From: Fratercula arctica
Taxonomy: Eukaryota > Chordata > Aves > Charadriiformes > Alcidae
NCBI GenBank assembly: GCA_947846985.1
Contig: CANTUZ010000001.1
Coordinates: 5,005,504-5,069,503 of the forward strand
DNA length: 64,000 bases
Direction: 5' to 3'
In this document: positions 52,569-62,903 of the stretch, piece after piece
Numbering within the stretch: the first letter of the stretch is position 1
How the letters are laid out: every line of letters begins with the position of its first letter
Program-made: the position numbers and the translations under genes
Notes under the pieces: generated by a model
Seen by the model: the letters and a program-made list of their open reading frames with translations, nothing else
Database searches by the model: none
Told to the model about the DNA's origin: nothing

Positions 52569-52572
52569 AGAG
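52536..52572 (+). repeat. A30 homopolymer followed by GAGAGAG
   Basis: Thirty A followed by a short GA run. It lies 300 bases after a CR1 copy but is not part of it, since CR1 does not end in poly(A). Confidence 0.93.
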
Positions 52573-55463
52573 ATGCAAAAAGATTCCTGAAACTTGTCTG
52601 AAATCATGCACTTTTGAATGATCAGCCGGAAGCTCACGTTGATGGCATCCACAGGGCTGAGACTATTTTAATGTTTTAGCTTTCCTGAGATAATTTTCAG
52701 GGGCAAAATCTGGAGCTGAACAACCAAAAAGAGAAGAAAATCATTCCAAATTGGATGGCAGGGTCAATGTCTGTCTTGACATATATTCTGTGTTCAGTCA
52801 GGCCAATGTCCAGAATCAGGAATACATAAAAATATACGTAGACTTTTCCAGGGTCGGTCCAGCTCCAGTTGCAGACACTGGGACCGAGGCCGTCGACTCT
52901 GACCGCATCTGAATGAGTGCTGAACTAAATGGAGTAGCTCCAGTTTAAGAGGAGCTTGTGCAAGAGAGGAATAAAGCCCATATTTCCCAAATGTCACTGG
53001 GTATGAAAGAAAGAGCTAGATGTCATTTAAACTGTACGAGTTAGTGAGGGAGTGGCACTAACCACGCTTGTATGCATTTGGTACAATGAGAGCCAGCTTT
53101 AATAGAAAAAAAACACATATTCAAGATAGAAATGGTAGTGTTGGGCTGTGATGATGGTCCCTCTTAACCAGTACCCTGAAATGTTGTGTTTCACAAACAT
53201 GTATAGTACGTAAAGGTATTACTGATAATGCTATAGCACCTTTCAGACTGGATCTCCGAGTTTTATAGATTAAGGGTAAAATGAAGTAAATGAGACCCAA
53301 AGTTACCGAGTGAACTGTGTGCAGTAATTTTGTGAAGATGTGAAAATACCAGGAAAAGACCCGGAAGCTCCTCTTTAGGTGACAGATTGACTTCATAATG
53401 TAAAGGCTTTGCTAGAACAGATTGTTTAGCTACCGTTTCTGCATTTTATCTGAGATACAATGGAAACAGAAAACATTGAAAGATCCCGTTCAAAAGAACG
53501 AATTGCAACACTAGCAAAATAGAACTTAATCTGGGATCAGAAAAGAAATATTAAAGCAGAAAATGAAAGAAACTTGTTGGCAGGGTAATAAATTGGTTTA
53601 TATTTTAACTTGAATAAAAACCTTAATATCAAGGTATACATGTAGGATTAATAGATATAGCTCAAGTTTAATAATTAAGCATTAGCAACTTTTCCTATTG
53701 ATCTCAAGTGGCATGTAAACACCACGCTAATTGGTATACTACACATCCACAGATAACTAGTTGGATAGCTAAGAGCTTTGGAGAGCTGCTTTAAATTGGG
53801 TTTATTACATAGCATCAAAGACCCATGGACAAACTGAGCTAAATTTAGCTTTCAGGGTGATTTTTAGACAATAAAAAGAAAGACACTTTATAAACACATC
53901 ATAGTCCTAGCACAGTTTTACTGTCAAAGCATTTTGCCTGTAGCAAGCAACACTGTTCTGTAAGTGAAGCTGCATCTGTACAGAGTTCAAAGGAACACAG
54001 AGCTGAAAAGTAGAGAGAGCTCTGACTCCAATCAAACGAATGACTGTTTTGGCTGCATAATATGTTTTCCAGCTCTAACTGTAATCTAAATCAAATGCCC
54101 ATCTTTCTTGCTGTTCATGGAATGCAACCGCAGCACATGCTTAAGTATAGGAAAATTGCAAGTGCCTAACTACATCAAATTGTACTTCCATCTAGTCTGG
54201 AATCTACATCAGGCAGAGGATAATACCTTCTGTTTCAGAAGAAAGAAACTATTCTCCATCACTAACTCATTTAGAAACTGTTCCGCGCATCGAGCCAAAC
54301 AGCTGCTGGGCATGGAGATCTGGACAATCAAACAGGTCTTTTCTGTTTCTAAACTCAGAAATCTTCCTCCCGAGCAGTACAGCAATGTCAGAGGTTCTTT
54401 ACAGTGCTATGCTAGCAGGCCTGGCATCTACCAGGTACAGAAAAACTGGCAAAAGTATTTTGGATAGCAACATACCAGGTGGTATTACCTCCGCCACAAG
54501 AATCTGGCTACAAATTAGCCCTTCAAGGCAGCACTTCATGGCATACAGACCCCTTCACATCCCAGCAAAAGTCATGAAAATTTTCCTTGTCTAGCTGTCA
54601 ACTGAATGGACAATCCTAAAATGGGAAATTTAATTTTAAAGTGGTGTCTCTCCATGACCTCCTGGAACCGCCAATTCACAGGTCAGTTACAAGCTGCTTA
54701 AAAAGGCCTTTCATTTCAGGGGTTCCAGACGTTCCTGCCGTTTTAATGTTACAGCCCTGATCTGCCACTGCTTTTCTCTTTGGTCTTCTCGCCCCACGAG
54801 ACAAGCTTCTGCGGAGCTCATGGGATTTGCATAAGCTGTGTGTGTGCAAAACTTTGATGTGCATGGTCGCCACTGCCTTAGTGTGTGCCTCAGAATATTT
54901 GAAAAGGTGGCAAAAGTCAATCAAAAGCTGGTTAATTCAAATGAAAACCAGCTTCTGGTGCTTAATACACCCTGTTATATTTTGTTTGTCATTATCTCTC
55001 CAGACCAGTGACTCAGTCCTGTAAAACCTTCAGCTTGATCACAGTGTTGACACATGATACCAGCAGTTCAGCTTCCATGGACTTCTATTTATGCCTCCTC
55101 TCCTCTTCTTTGAAAAAGTCCAGCAAGATAAATGAACCTGACTATTAAATAGCATAAAGACTTTCATAAAATAATAAAAAAAACCTCTGCCTTTTACCCT
55201 TAAGCAAGCTATTTTGCCAATGCCTCAGAAGAATTTTAAAAAATGAACTGGCTTCAGCAAAGACCTTCAGAAATGACCCAATGCCTTGTGGTTTCCACGC
55301 GGCTCTGCCTGCCTCACACGGCCGTCCATCACAGTTGTGCCTGAGCACCTCTCACACAAAACGCATCGCCAATAGCAGAGTCTCTCGTGGATCTCCTGAT
55401 GTCTCTAGCTCCATACACTTGTACAGGTAGATAAGGCTTGTGATGGGTAGGTTTTGATATTTA

Positions 55464-55600
55464 AATCATAGAATGCTTTTAGGTTGGAAGGGACCCTAAA
55501 GATGCTCTAGTTCCAACCCCTCTGCCCTGGGCAGGGACACCTCCCACTAGACCAGGTTGCTCAAAGCTCCATCCAGCCTGGCCTTGAACACCTCCAGGGC
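55464..55600 (-). mobile_element. CR1 LINE 3' end, short
   Basis: Starts AATCATAGAATGCTTTTAGG, carries TGCCCTGGGCAGGGACACCT and stops at CACCTCCAGGG. Only about 137 bp remain. Confidence 0.94.
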
Positions 55601-55704
55601 TGACTGTGACATGCCCGATGCTGTGAAGAGCATCCTGAAGCCCTAAACATTATTCTGAAGTATTTCCATTAACCAATCAGTGTATAAAAATATACAGTAA
55701 ATGC

Positions 55705-55770
55705 CAAGCCACTGCCATGGGACCCCATCCAAAGTCCATTCACTTAAATGGGAGCCTTTCCAATGACCTC
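55705..55770 (+). repeat. Ancient amniote repeat remnant
   Basis: CCATCCAAAGTCCATTCACT, then TAAATGGGAGCCTTTCCAAT followed by GACCTCGG, fits the same old repeat (CCAATCCAAAGCCCATTGAA, TCAATGGGAGTCTTTCCATT). It directly follows the CR1 copy at 55464. Confidence 0.5.
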
Positions 55771-56249
55771 GGTTTGCTTTAGAGGATGAAAATGGCCATT
55801 AAAAAGAGAATTTCTATGGTTGTTTTAACTAACAAAAGCAGGTGGAAAGTAGCCAAGTTCCCAGTGCTCGTGAGCTGTTATATATAGATTAGACCTTCTT
55901 ACTCATGATTAAGTTACACCTTACCACTCAAATAGTCCCCATAGCATCGAAAAGAGCAAGACACCGCTTAAACGAGGAAAGGTATCGGTAAGAAAATGCA
56001 ACTACGCAAATATTGGGGGAAAAAAAATCCTGGAGGAAAACCAGTAACTTGTTTTGCAAACAGACCAGGTTATTGAAAAGAATGCACAAGCTCCTGTTAA
56101 GAACTGCGTAGTTTTTATGGGAATGCAAAATGTCTCAGCTTAACTTAGTGAAAATACAAACATTTTGACTCTCTGATTCCTTTTTTTTTTTTCTTTTGGG
56201 TTAGGTGATACAATTCTCATCTGCAACTTGACAGGATGTAGAAAATAAT

Positions 56250-56560
56250 TACAAATGAAAAGGTTATTCATAATTTTTAAATGAGTTAATTAGTAAACCC
56301 CGCCAGAGTCACTCATTACAGTAATTAATAATTGATTATACTTGAAATTAAACACAATTTTTCATCAAAATCTAATTAAATATCTGCCTTTTTGCTTGTT
56401 GATTAGAACACTGGGTCTGGTAGAGACAATCTTTGCTAAATATGTTTATGCTGAACTGAACCATCAAATTTGATTTTTAATAATTGATAGTTCCTTTAGA
56501 AATTAGTAATTATGACCCATAATTACAGCAGTTCAACCTGATCAGCATTTCTGGCACCTT
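56250..56560. promoter_or_regulatory. AT-rich homeodomain-motif cluster, candidate conserved non-coding element
   Basis: TAATTA or ATTAAT-type words recur (TTAATTAGTAA, GTAATTAATAATTGATTA, CTAATTAAAT, TTAATAATTGATAG), with a perfect inverted repeat GTAATTATG-ACC-CATAATTAC at 56506-56526. The content is not simple repeat. Such clusters are common in deeply conserved enhancers of neural genes; conservation is not testable here. Confidence 0.35.
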
Positions 56561-57711
56561 GCCAGCCATCCGTGGAGCCTGGCAAATGCCACAGAATTCA
56601 TCTGCATGTGGAAGAAAGGACGGGAGAGCACTTAGTGGACCTACCTTTTAACCACATTAACTGCGATTTTAAACAGGAGCCTCATCTTTTCAGAACTCTG
56701 AAAAAGGGTTTTGAATTGGAAAATACCGAATGGCAAACCAAAGTCTTCTCAATCTATCACACACCTCCTCCGTCAGAATTAACAGGCAGCGCTATTCTGA
56801 GTTATAATGGTACTCCTCTCACACACTGAGATAATGTCCAAAGGAACGATGTTCAGGGCATAAGGAGAATACCAGACAAATGAGAAAGGTGAGTCCAAAT
56901 GTACATAGTAAATGATGAAAATTGACTGCATATTTCATCAAACTGCTGCTAATTTAATGTTGGTTAATTAATCATTCCTGCTTCTCTTACAGGAGGCATA
57001 AAAGTGACCAGAGCATGATGCAAGGCAGAAGTGGAAAAGTATCAGTCATTAAAGAAGTGTACATAAAAGGAACACAGTAAAAGCAATCCTTGGTGGTAGT
57101 GCTAATTATACTCATGTGAAATGAAAGCAAAAATCTTTCGATCCAGGCGAAGATTTGTAATTCTAACCACAACCTTTTATAGATCATTAGTGTACAGGAA
57201 GTCACAACGAAATCAAAAAGACTCATTTGTGCTATGAGAAATGGGCTTTTTTACCTATGATCACATCTGTAAGCGTCTGACAACTAGAGTTTGCACCACT
57301 GACAGTTTAAAACAGAAGTCTAGGACTGGACCTTTGTAAGACATTTATAACACAAATATCAAATCTAACTGAAGAAAATGTAATGGTAACACCCCAACTT
57401 TACAGGACGAAAAATGTAATTTTCACTTCTAACATTTCAATTACTTTTGCCACAAACACTGAGAATACTTTTTTGCAATGAACAATGACAACTCTTATAA
57501 ACCAAAGGAATTCAGACTATGCACAGCACAAGAAAAATCCACTGCTGCTCCACCCAAGTAGCAAATTTCCACAACCCCCCTACTCAGTGAAGGTTCTGTT
57601 GGACCACAATCTAAACCCAGTCCTTCCCCATCTTCCAGATCACCCTGTGAACTTCAGTATCATTGATTAAATGGCTATGATGTGCCACCAAAAGACAGAA
57701 TAAAACCACAT

Positions 57712-57790
57712 TTTTAGGTGTCAGGATCTTGGTTCTGACCCTGCTCCTGTCAAAGTCAACATCAGAGAATTCCCATGGACCTGGATGCGA
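57712..57790 (-). repeat. Ancient amniote repeat remnant
   Basis: Read on the minus strand: CCATGGGAATTCTCTGATGT, TGACTTTGACAGGAGCAGGG, TCAGAACCAAGATCCTGACA. The pattern of two short blocks around a GGAGCAGGGTCAG core matches the old TCAATGGGA repeat group. Confidence 0.45.
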
Positions 57791-57927
57791 CTGTGACTGG
57801 GACATGGACCTCACTGCCTGTTTTAATGGGCTGCTTTGAGAAAACCTGGTGGATTTGTCCTGTGCCGGGTACTTTCCTCTGCAGAAAGTAAACAGTCCAT
57901 GCCATTAAAGGGAGGACAATGTATGAC

Positions 57928-58103
57928 TCATAGAATCATAGAATGGTTTGGATTGGAAGGGACATTAAAGACCATCTAGTTCCAACCCCCTGCCCTGGGC
58001 AGGGACACCTCCCACCAGACCAGGTTGCTCCAAGCCCCGTCCAACCTGGCCTTGAACACCTCCAGGGATGGGGCAGCCTCAGCTTCTCGGGGCAACCTGT
58101 TCC
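57928..58103 (-). mobile_element. CR1 LINE 3' end, short
   Basis: Starts TCATAGAATCATAGAATGGT and carries CTGCCCTGGGCAGGGACACC, ending near GGCAACCTGTTCC. It sits about 210 bases below the transmembrane exon, in the same orientation as the gene. Confidence 0.94.
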
Positions 58104-58315
58104 AAGTTCATGTTTTACTAAGCTCTCCTGGCTCTAGGACATGTGTTAGGCTCCCCGCCATACCACTGCAACCTCAATGAAGTCAACAGAGGCCTTATTT
58201 CCCCGTTACTTTGTACCACGATATGGACTCTCCAGTTCCCAAATTTTAGCATTATGGGTGGGTTTGTAGAGAAACAACAGAAAAGCAGAGAAGTAAAATC
58301 CAGAAATAAGCTTAC

Positions 58316-58551
58316 CTATGAAATATGCCAGCAGGATCACCAGCGTGACTGAGATGACAATGGCACTCAGAGCAGCGCATTTCCAGTTACAGTACTTATA
58401 GGGTTTCTTCAGGTTAAAGGCAGGCCTAGAGAAGGTACTTCTGGGAAGGGGCCTAGGGGGAGGTGAGTACACAGTGCTGGACGTCAAGGGATATCCCGGC
58501 GACGTGGTACAAAAAAGGGGAGAAGTGCCTCCAGGTTTGAACAGGAAGTGC
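58316..58551 (-). CDS. TENM4: TENM4 exon: proline-rich cytoplasmic segment and transmembrane helix
   Basis: The exon encodes 78 complete residues plus split codons. Residues 28-37 read [10 protein letters not shown], a polyproline class typical of SH3 ligands; known teneurin family data place CAP/ponsin-type SH3 contacts in this part of the tail. Residues 48-57 carry several lysines and residues 58-78 (C-A-A-L-S-A-I-V ... L-A-Y-F-I) form one hydrophobic helix. Basic residues on the N-terminal side predict a cytoplasmic N terminus, so the protein is type II, as known for teneurins. The acceptor follows a strong pyrimidine tract ending TTCCCTCAG and the donor is GTAAGC. The reading frame stays open for about 110 bases upstream into the intron, but no ATG lies there. 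Confidence 0.95.
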
Positions 58552-58739
58552 CTGAGGGAAGAAAGACCAACAGCAAGTGATTCCTCGCACAGATCGAAGC
58601 GGAGGGAGACGTGGGGTAGGAGGATGGCGACTGCTGCTGGGACGAGGAAAGCAGCTCCACACAATGCTGGCTACGGACATGGACGGCATGCACGAAAGAG
58701 AAGAATAAAAAAATCAAAGGCAAGTCACACAGAGTAAAG

Positions 58740-58768
58740 GAAAACAAAACAAAACAAACAAAAAAAAT
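58740..58768 (+). repeat. AAAAC simple repeat
   Basis: GAAAACAAAACAAAACAAAC followed by AAAAAAAA. A simple A-rich repeat about 190 bases upstream of the transmembrane exon in the direction of transcription. Confidence 0.85.
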
Positions 58769-59614
58769 CACAGTGCCAACAATGCCACAGGGAACTCCTC
58801 AAGGGCAGGAGTCCCCTCTGTGGAAGAGCTGACGTTAGAGCGAGATGAATACCCCAAGCAGAGCTACGACAGACTGGTGGCACGGGCAGCACCGGGGGCC
58901 TGCTCACGCTCCCACAGAAATGCCCTACAGAGATTGAAGAGGAGCATGGATCGGATTAAAGAGGGGAGGGCGTTTACCAATTCATTGATCGCTGCATGAG
59001 AGCTTTTTTTGTATGGCGTCGGTGAATGGAGATGGGGCAACAGAGCTTAAGCCATTCCATAGCACCCAAATTGTCACAGAGGGGAATGTTCACACTGTCC
59101 CCGCCCAGCAAATTTAAGTGTCGGACAATGGGACTGTTAAAGCATCAAAGTCCAGAATTCAAGTCTTGCGTACGGCTAGTGGGGAGAGGCACCTGCTTCC
59201 AGAAAGCAGTGCAGAGCACCGCAGTTTGATGCCTACCTTTAAAAAGTGTGAATTACTGTCAAAGGCAACAGCGTTTCCTGTCCAGTGACACGTTGGGAGG
59301 CACTGCATTTTACCCGCTACTACGAACGCAGCCTGAGAGCCAGCCTGTGAGGACTTTGTGTGAGACTCATGAAAGTCAGCACAAAAAGAACCCACTGCAG
59401 ACCATGAGCTCCTGAAATGAAATGTCCCAATGGGAGTTCTCTCCACGGGAACCCTAAATGAAAAACCTAATTTTGGTGGGACATCATGAAGTACGAGGCA
59501 TTCAGATTCCGGGAATGAAATTGGGAAACGGATCTGACTCGTCTGTCACCATGCTGACATCAAATAAAAACGAAGCTTGTGAGGACTGAGAAACAGCCCC
59601 AGTGCAGTTTGCAC

Positions 59615-59725
59615 CTTCTCCCATGGTTTATGGGGACAGATTTGCAGCCAGCGTAAACGCAATCAGCATGGGTCCATGGGAGTCAGTCAAGCCAGTGGGT
59701 TATATCAGGTGAAGACGTGACTCGA
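59615..59725 (+). repeat. Ancient amniote repeat remnant
   Basis: GCAGCCAGCGTAAACGCAAT, CAGCATGGGTCCATGGGAGT and ATATCAGGTGAAGACGTGAC line up with an old repeat whose core reads GGTGTAAATCAGCATAGCTC. Diverged; boundaries approximate. Confidence 0.4.
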
Positions 59726-60645
59726 TTTTCCCCTTGAAGCCACTTGTGCAGTCACGGAGGGCGGGGGGGGAACGACACATGCAGAAACATCACCATGCAG
59801 AAAAGCCACTGATTCACGCAGTGTAAAGTAACACATAATTCTCCAAAATAGGTGTTTGTAGTATTACAGCCATGGTTTTATTGGTACTCTAAGCATGACT
59901 GCTGAGCATTAGAGAAAGATTCATTATTTCTACTAACGCTCTACATCAAAACATTCATTTTTACAAGAGTCAGATACTGTCCTGTTTTGGAAGGTTCTTA
60001 CTTAGACACAGATGTATCTGTTCTGAGCAAAGAGGTACCTGCAGTGTTCAAGTACACCAATTAGATCTTCAGTTAATGATGGCTACCAGATTAGAAACTG
60101 CAAATGCAAGGCCAATGCTTTTGGCATTAAATGTCAAGTTAAAACCTGCTTATAACTTAAAATTTAAGTGATCAAAAATTAGATAAAGATGCCAGAAAGG
60201 GTGGTTAAGTCAAAATCAAAGGTTTGGCTTACATACACCACAAGTGGACATTTGTAAGATAAATTCTGTGGAAAATATCAGTTTAACAACGGACTATCAG
60301 GCTGCCAGTACAATAATGGTTTAAGATTTTTGCAAAAATTAAATTAATCTTAGTTTATATGGGACTCAAAATTGCTGTAGGTACTTCTTACTAATGAAAT
60401 GACTTTCAAAACAACAAGGGAAAAAAGCAAATGGCATGCTGTGGCTCACTAGCATATTAATGAGTCTGCCATTAATATGTACAGGACACAGTGCTCCAAG
60501 CTCCAGAACCTCATTTTTTTTAAAGCCATCTTGACGAGGCCAGCAATGGTGTTGCCCTTAAACATCATTGATGTGACCAAATGCTTTCATGCAAGGATCA
60601 TAATGACCGTACAGTAAACAGGAAGACCACGTAAGTGTCACATAC

Positions 60646-60744
60646 CCATCATTGTAAGCACCGTCATGTCGGGAGGAGGTGAGAATGTCCATCTCAATGA
60701 GGTTGTCCTGCAATGTCTCTAGGAATGTCTGCTTTGCTATGTTT
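60646..60744 (-). CDS. TENM4: TENM4 exon: distal cytoplasmic domain
   Basis: This exon encodes 32 complete residues of the intracellular domain, including [15 protein letters not shown] and RHDGAYND, a segment shared by teneurin intracellular domains just before the proline-rich part. The donor is GTATGTGAC. The last two exon bases (GG) join the first base (G) of the next exon to make Gly. I chose the acceptor ending at 60745 (TATGTAG) because it gives an entry phase of 2 and starts with N-I-A-K-Q, matching the N-L-G-K-Q I recall at this exon junction in mammalian TENM4. A second AG eight bases downstream would start the exon at 60736 with a different phase. At 99 bp with phase 2 on both sides, the exon could be skipped without breaking frame. 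The previous coding exon is outside the window. Confidence 0.88.
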
Positions 60745-60875
60745 CTACATACATATGGAAACATGAATGAAGCCAGTGAGTCATGCATATATGAAGTGTG
60801 ATCTTATAAACCACAATGGTTATAGTGCAGTTGTGCATGGAATTAGAAGGATGGACCATATATTTATATGTATAA

Positions 60876-60985
60876 GATGCTACACATATACATATATAGC
60901 TTTTAAGAATGTTCACTTCTCGCTGTATACACTATATATATGCATATACACACATATAAGCACACACGCCCATGTGCACGTATAA
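60876..60985 (+). repeat. Alternating purine-pyrimidine AT/CA stretch
   Basis: Imperfect TA and CA alternation (CACATATACATATATAGC, CTATATATATGCATATACAC, ACATATAAGCACACACGCCC, ATGTGCACGTAT). Such sequence can form cruciform or Z-type structure. Confidence 0.75.
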
Positions 60986-62818
60986 AAAAAAGTTGATGTC
61001 TTTGTTCATTTCACATTATTTATTGCCAGTGACACGTGAAACCTTCTGAATTGCTGGATTCAAAAGACCAGATTTCAATCCAGCACAGCTGTAACTTCGT
61101 TAGACTCCCGCATCCGTGTTACTGTTACTCCAAAAAGGCACAGCACAGTACCTATATCCCACTGCGGCCAATACCTTGGTAGCACGGTTCCATCTAACAC
61201 CCTCATGGATTTCCAGTGAAAATCTGTCACTCCTTTGCTTACGTTTCAGTTTTGCATTCGAGAACTTTTTAATTGCCAATTTGATTAATTTGTTTTCCTC
61301 TGTGGAACAGTAAGTTGTTATTTAGAAGTTTCAAAATGCAAATTTTACTCAAAATGAGTATTCCAAATAAAAGTCCCTCAGTGATAAGCAGATAGAAGCT
61401 GGAAAAAGTTCTGCTGTAACCCAAATTCCAATACCAGAAAATTGGCTGTAATCTGGATAATAGAGGCAATAAGAAAGATACTTAGGGCCTGTATGTGAAA
61501 AAGCCTGGTTTTGACTTTTGCACCCAATAGTGGAATTCTGCAATATCTTGCCTCCCCAGCATGTACTTTCATGAGTCACATTTTGACCTGTATATGCTAA
61601 ACTGTTTTGTACTTTTTTAAGGAGAATAGCAGGAACATAAAGAATTAAGTCAGAGGCACAGCTGGGAACAGACTGTGTCTTTCTCACCTTCAGGCTTGTT
61701 TCTCAAGACCTGGCAAAAAAAAATATTCTTCCCATCTTTTTTTAAAACAAAAAACCCCAGTCCTGATTTTGCCCATGTCTGTTTTCAGCATTAGATTCCC
61801 TGGCCAAAACTAGCAAAAGGAACATAACAGCATTGTGGCACTTTATCACTTACGCAGGATTAAGTGCTTACAGGATATGTGACATGATGTGAGCTCAAAG
61901 GAGACCTCCTCTGACAAAGAAACTGGATCAAGGTAACATGCCCTACCACGAGAAACCAGCCCCGTCACATTATACAAACCTTGATACCGTCTCTTCTAAA
62001 ATGTCCTCAACCTTAGTTTTCATTTCTACTTCCTCCTCTTCCTGCTGCTAATGCCAGCGCTTGTTTAGCTCAACTCACTGCTTTTGGAGGCCTCTGGTCT
62101 GCTTCGACAGAACAGATCTACTCCTCGATCTGAATGAAAGTAAAGCGACTCCTATTCATAGCTTTGGAGTAAAGCGGGTCAACGTGCATGAGCTGTGTGC
62201 CATGGCACTTGAGACATCAATCCATCCCCAAGTGTTTGCGGCTTCCTCACATTCCCCGGGAATGCAGGAAAGGTTGGATGTTGAATTCAATGCAAAAAGA
62301 AGCAACATATCTGCATGCGCTGAGCATTTAATGGGTAAGAGGCAAGGCATCTAGCAACACACCAATCAATAAAAGTTCATCAGTAGTTAAAATCCATGTC
62401 AAATTGGTTCCATGAATTTCAGTTGCGGGTTGTCAATAAAATAGAAGAGGGGAGGGTTATATAATCTTAAAATATACGTATTTGTAACAGCGAGGTCGCT
62501 GGGTCGCTGAGGTGACTAATGCATGACCATCCTCCTCACTGAAGGCTGGCCAGAGGCTGCTCCCTTGGAGATTACCTGTGCAGAGCTGTCTCGTTACAAA
62601 CCACTCTCCCTTCTCGTTATGAGTTGTGGTGGCAGAGTCTGACCTTACAGGATTACCACATGAAATTTCCTGGGAATGGAAGTCTCCTGAAAGCTGTTGG
62701 TTTGTCAACTAAATGTCCATCTAGTCGGCATTTATTTGTTCCTGCAAGGTTAATATGTAAAGGAACAGGCCACAGAAGAAGGAATAGTGAGGAATAAATA
62801 TGAGGGGAACTGACTTAC

Positions 62819-62853
62819 CTGTCAGAGTGACTGCTGAGCAAAGATCTTCTCAT
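62819..62853 (-). other. Candidate alternative TENM4 5' exon (ATG to donor), unconfirmed
   Basis: On the minus strand an ATG at 62853 opens a short frame, M-R-R-S-L-L-S-S-H-S-D, ending with the bases AG at a consensus donor GTAAGTCAG (62818 downward). The exit phase is 2. That matches the entry phase of the exon at 60744, and joining them would make an Arg codon before N-I-A-K-Q. A possible acceptor at 62875-62876 (TTGTTGCTTTAAAAG) would instead make this an internal exon of 56 bp. The context at -3 is G. I do not recognise this peptide from known TENM4 isoforms. Chance occurrence remains likely without transcript evidence. Confidence 0.3.
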
Positions 62854-62903
62854 CACACCCTTGATAATATATTGCTTTTAAAGCAACAAAAAAGAGAGCA
62901 GAC

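Larger units (their letters stand above)
36182..58315 (-). other. TENM4: TENM4 intron, 22.1 kb, after the transmembrane exon
   Basis: The longest intron seen. It holds CR1 fragments at 39063-39415, 50502-50917, 52019-52240, 55464-55600 and 57928-58103. A MIR-like SINE remnant lies at 37921-38062, a 22-bp tandem duplication at 39740-39783, and homopolymer tracts at 40051, 46342, 47775 and 52536. An AT-rich homeodomain-motif cluster lies at 56250-56560. Between 40.1 and 50.5 kb I recognise no dispersed repeat or exon. Confidence 0.85.
58552..60645 (-). other. TENM4: TENM4 intron, 2.1 kb, before the transmembrane exon
   Basis: A GT-AG intron with an A-rich AAAAC-type simple repeat (58740-58767) and an ancient repeat remnant near 59620-59720. 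A run of G at 59762-59770 is short. Nothing else is recognised. Confidence 0.85.
604..60744 (-). other. TENM4: TENM4 (teneurin-4) gene, internal part, seven consecutive coding exons
   Basis: Teneurins are type II single-pass membrane proteins that act as homophilic and latrophilin-binding adhesion molecules in neural wiring; TENM4 is also linked to oligodendrocyte differentiation. Reading the minus strand gives, in order, a cytoplasmic segment, a proline-rich segment, a membrane helix, an extracellular juxtamembrane region and EGF repeats 1 to 3. Exon phases chain correctly (2-2, 2-1, 1-1, 1-0, 0-1, 1-1, 1-1), giving about 410 residues with no stop. Paralogue choice rests on remembered family sequence: the stretches [31 protein letters not shown] followed by [11 protein letters not shown], and [14 protein letters not shown] fit teneurin-4 better than teneurins 1 to 3. 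Both gene ends are outside the window. An alignment to all four bird teneurins would settle the paralogue. Confidence 0.93.

Noticed and set aside
58552..58664. In-frame 5' extension of the transmembrane exon with a hydrophobic stretch
   Set aside because: The frame stays open but has no ATG (the first possible start is TTG), and the exon has a strong acceptor at 58552-58553, so it is taken as intron.
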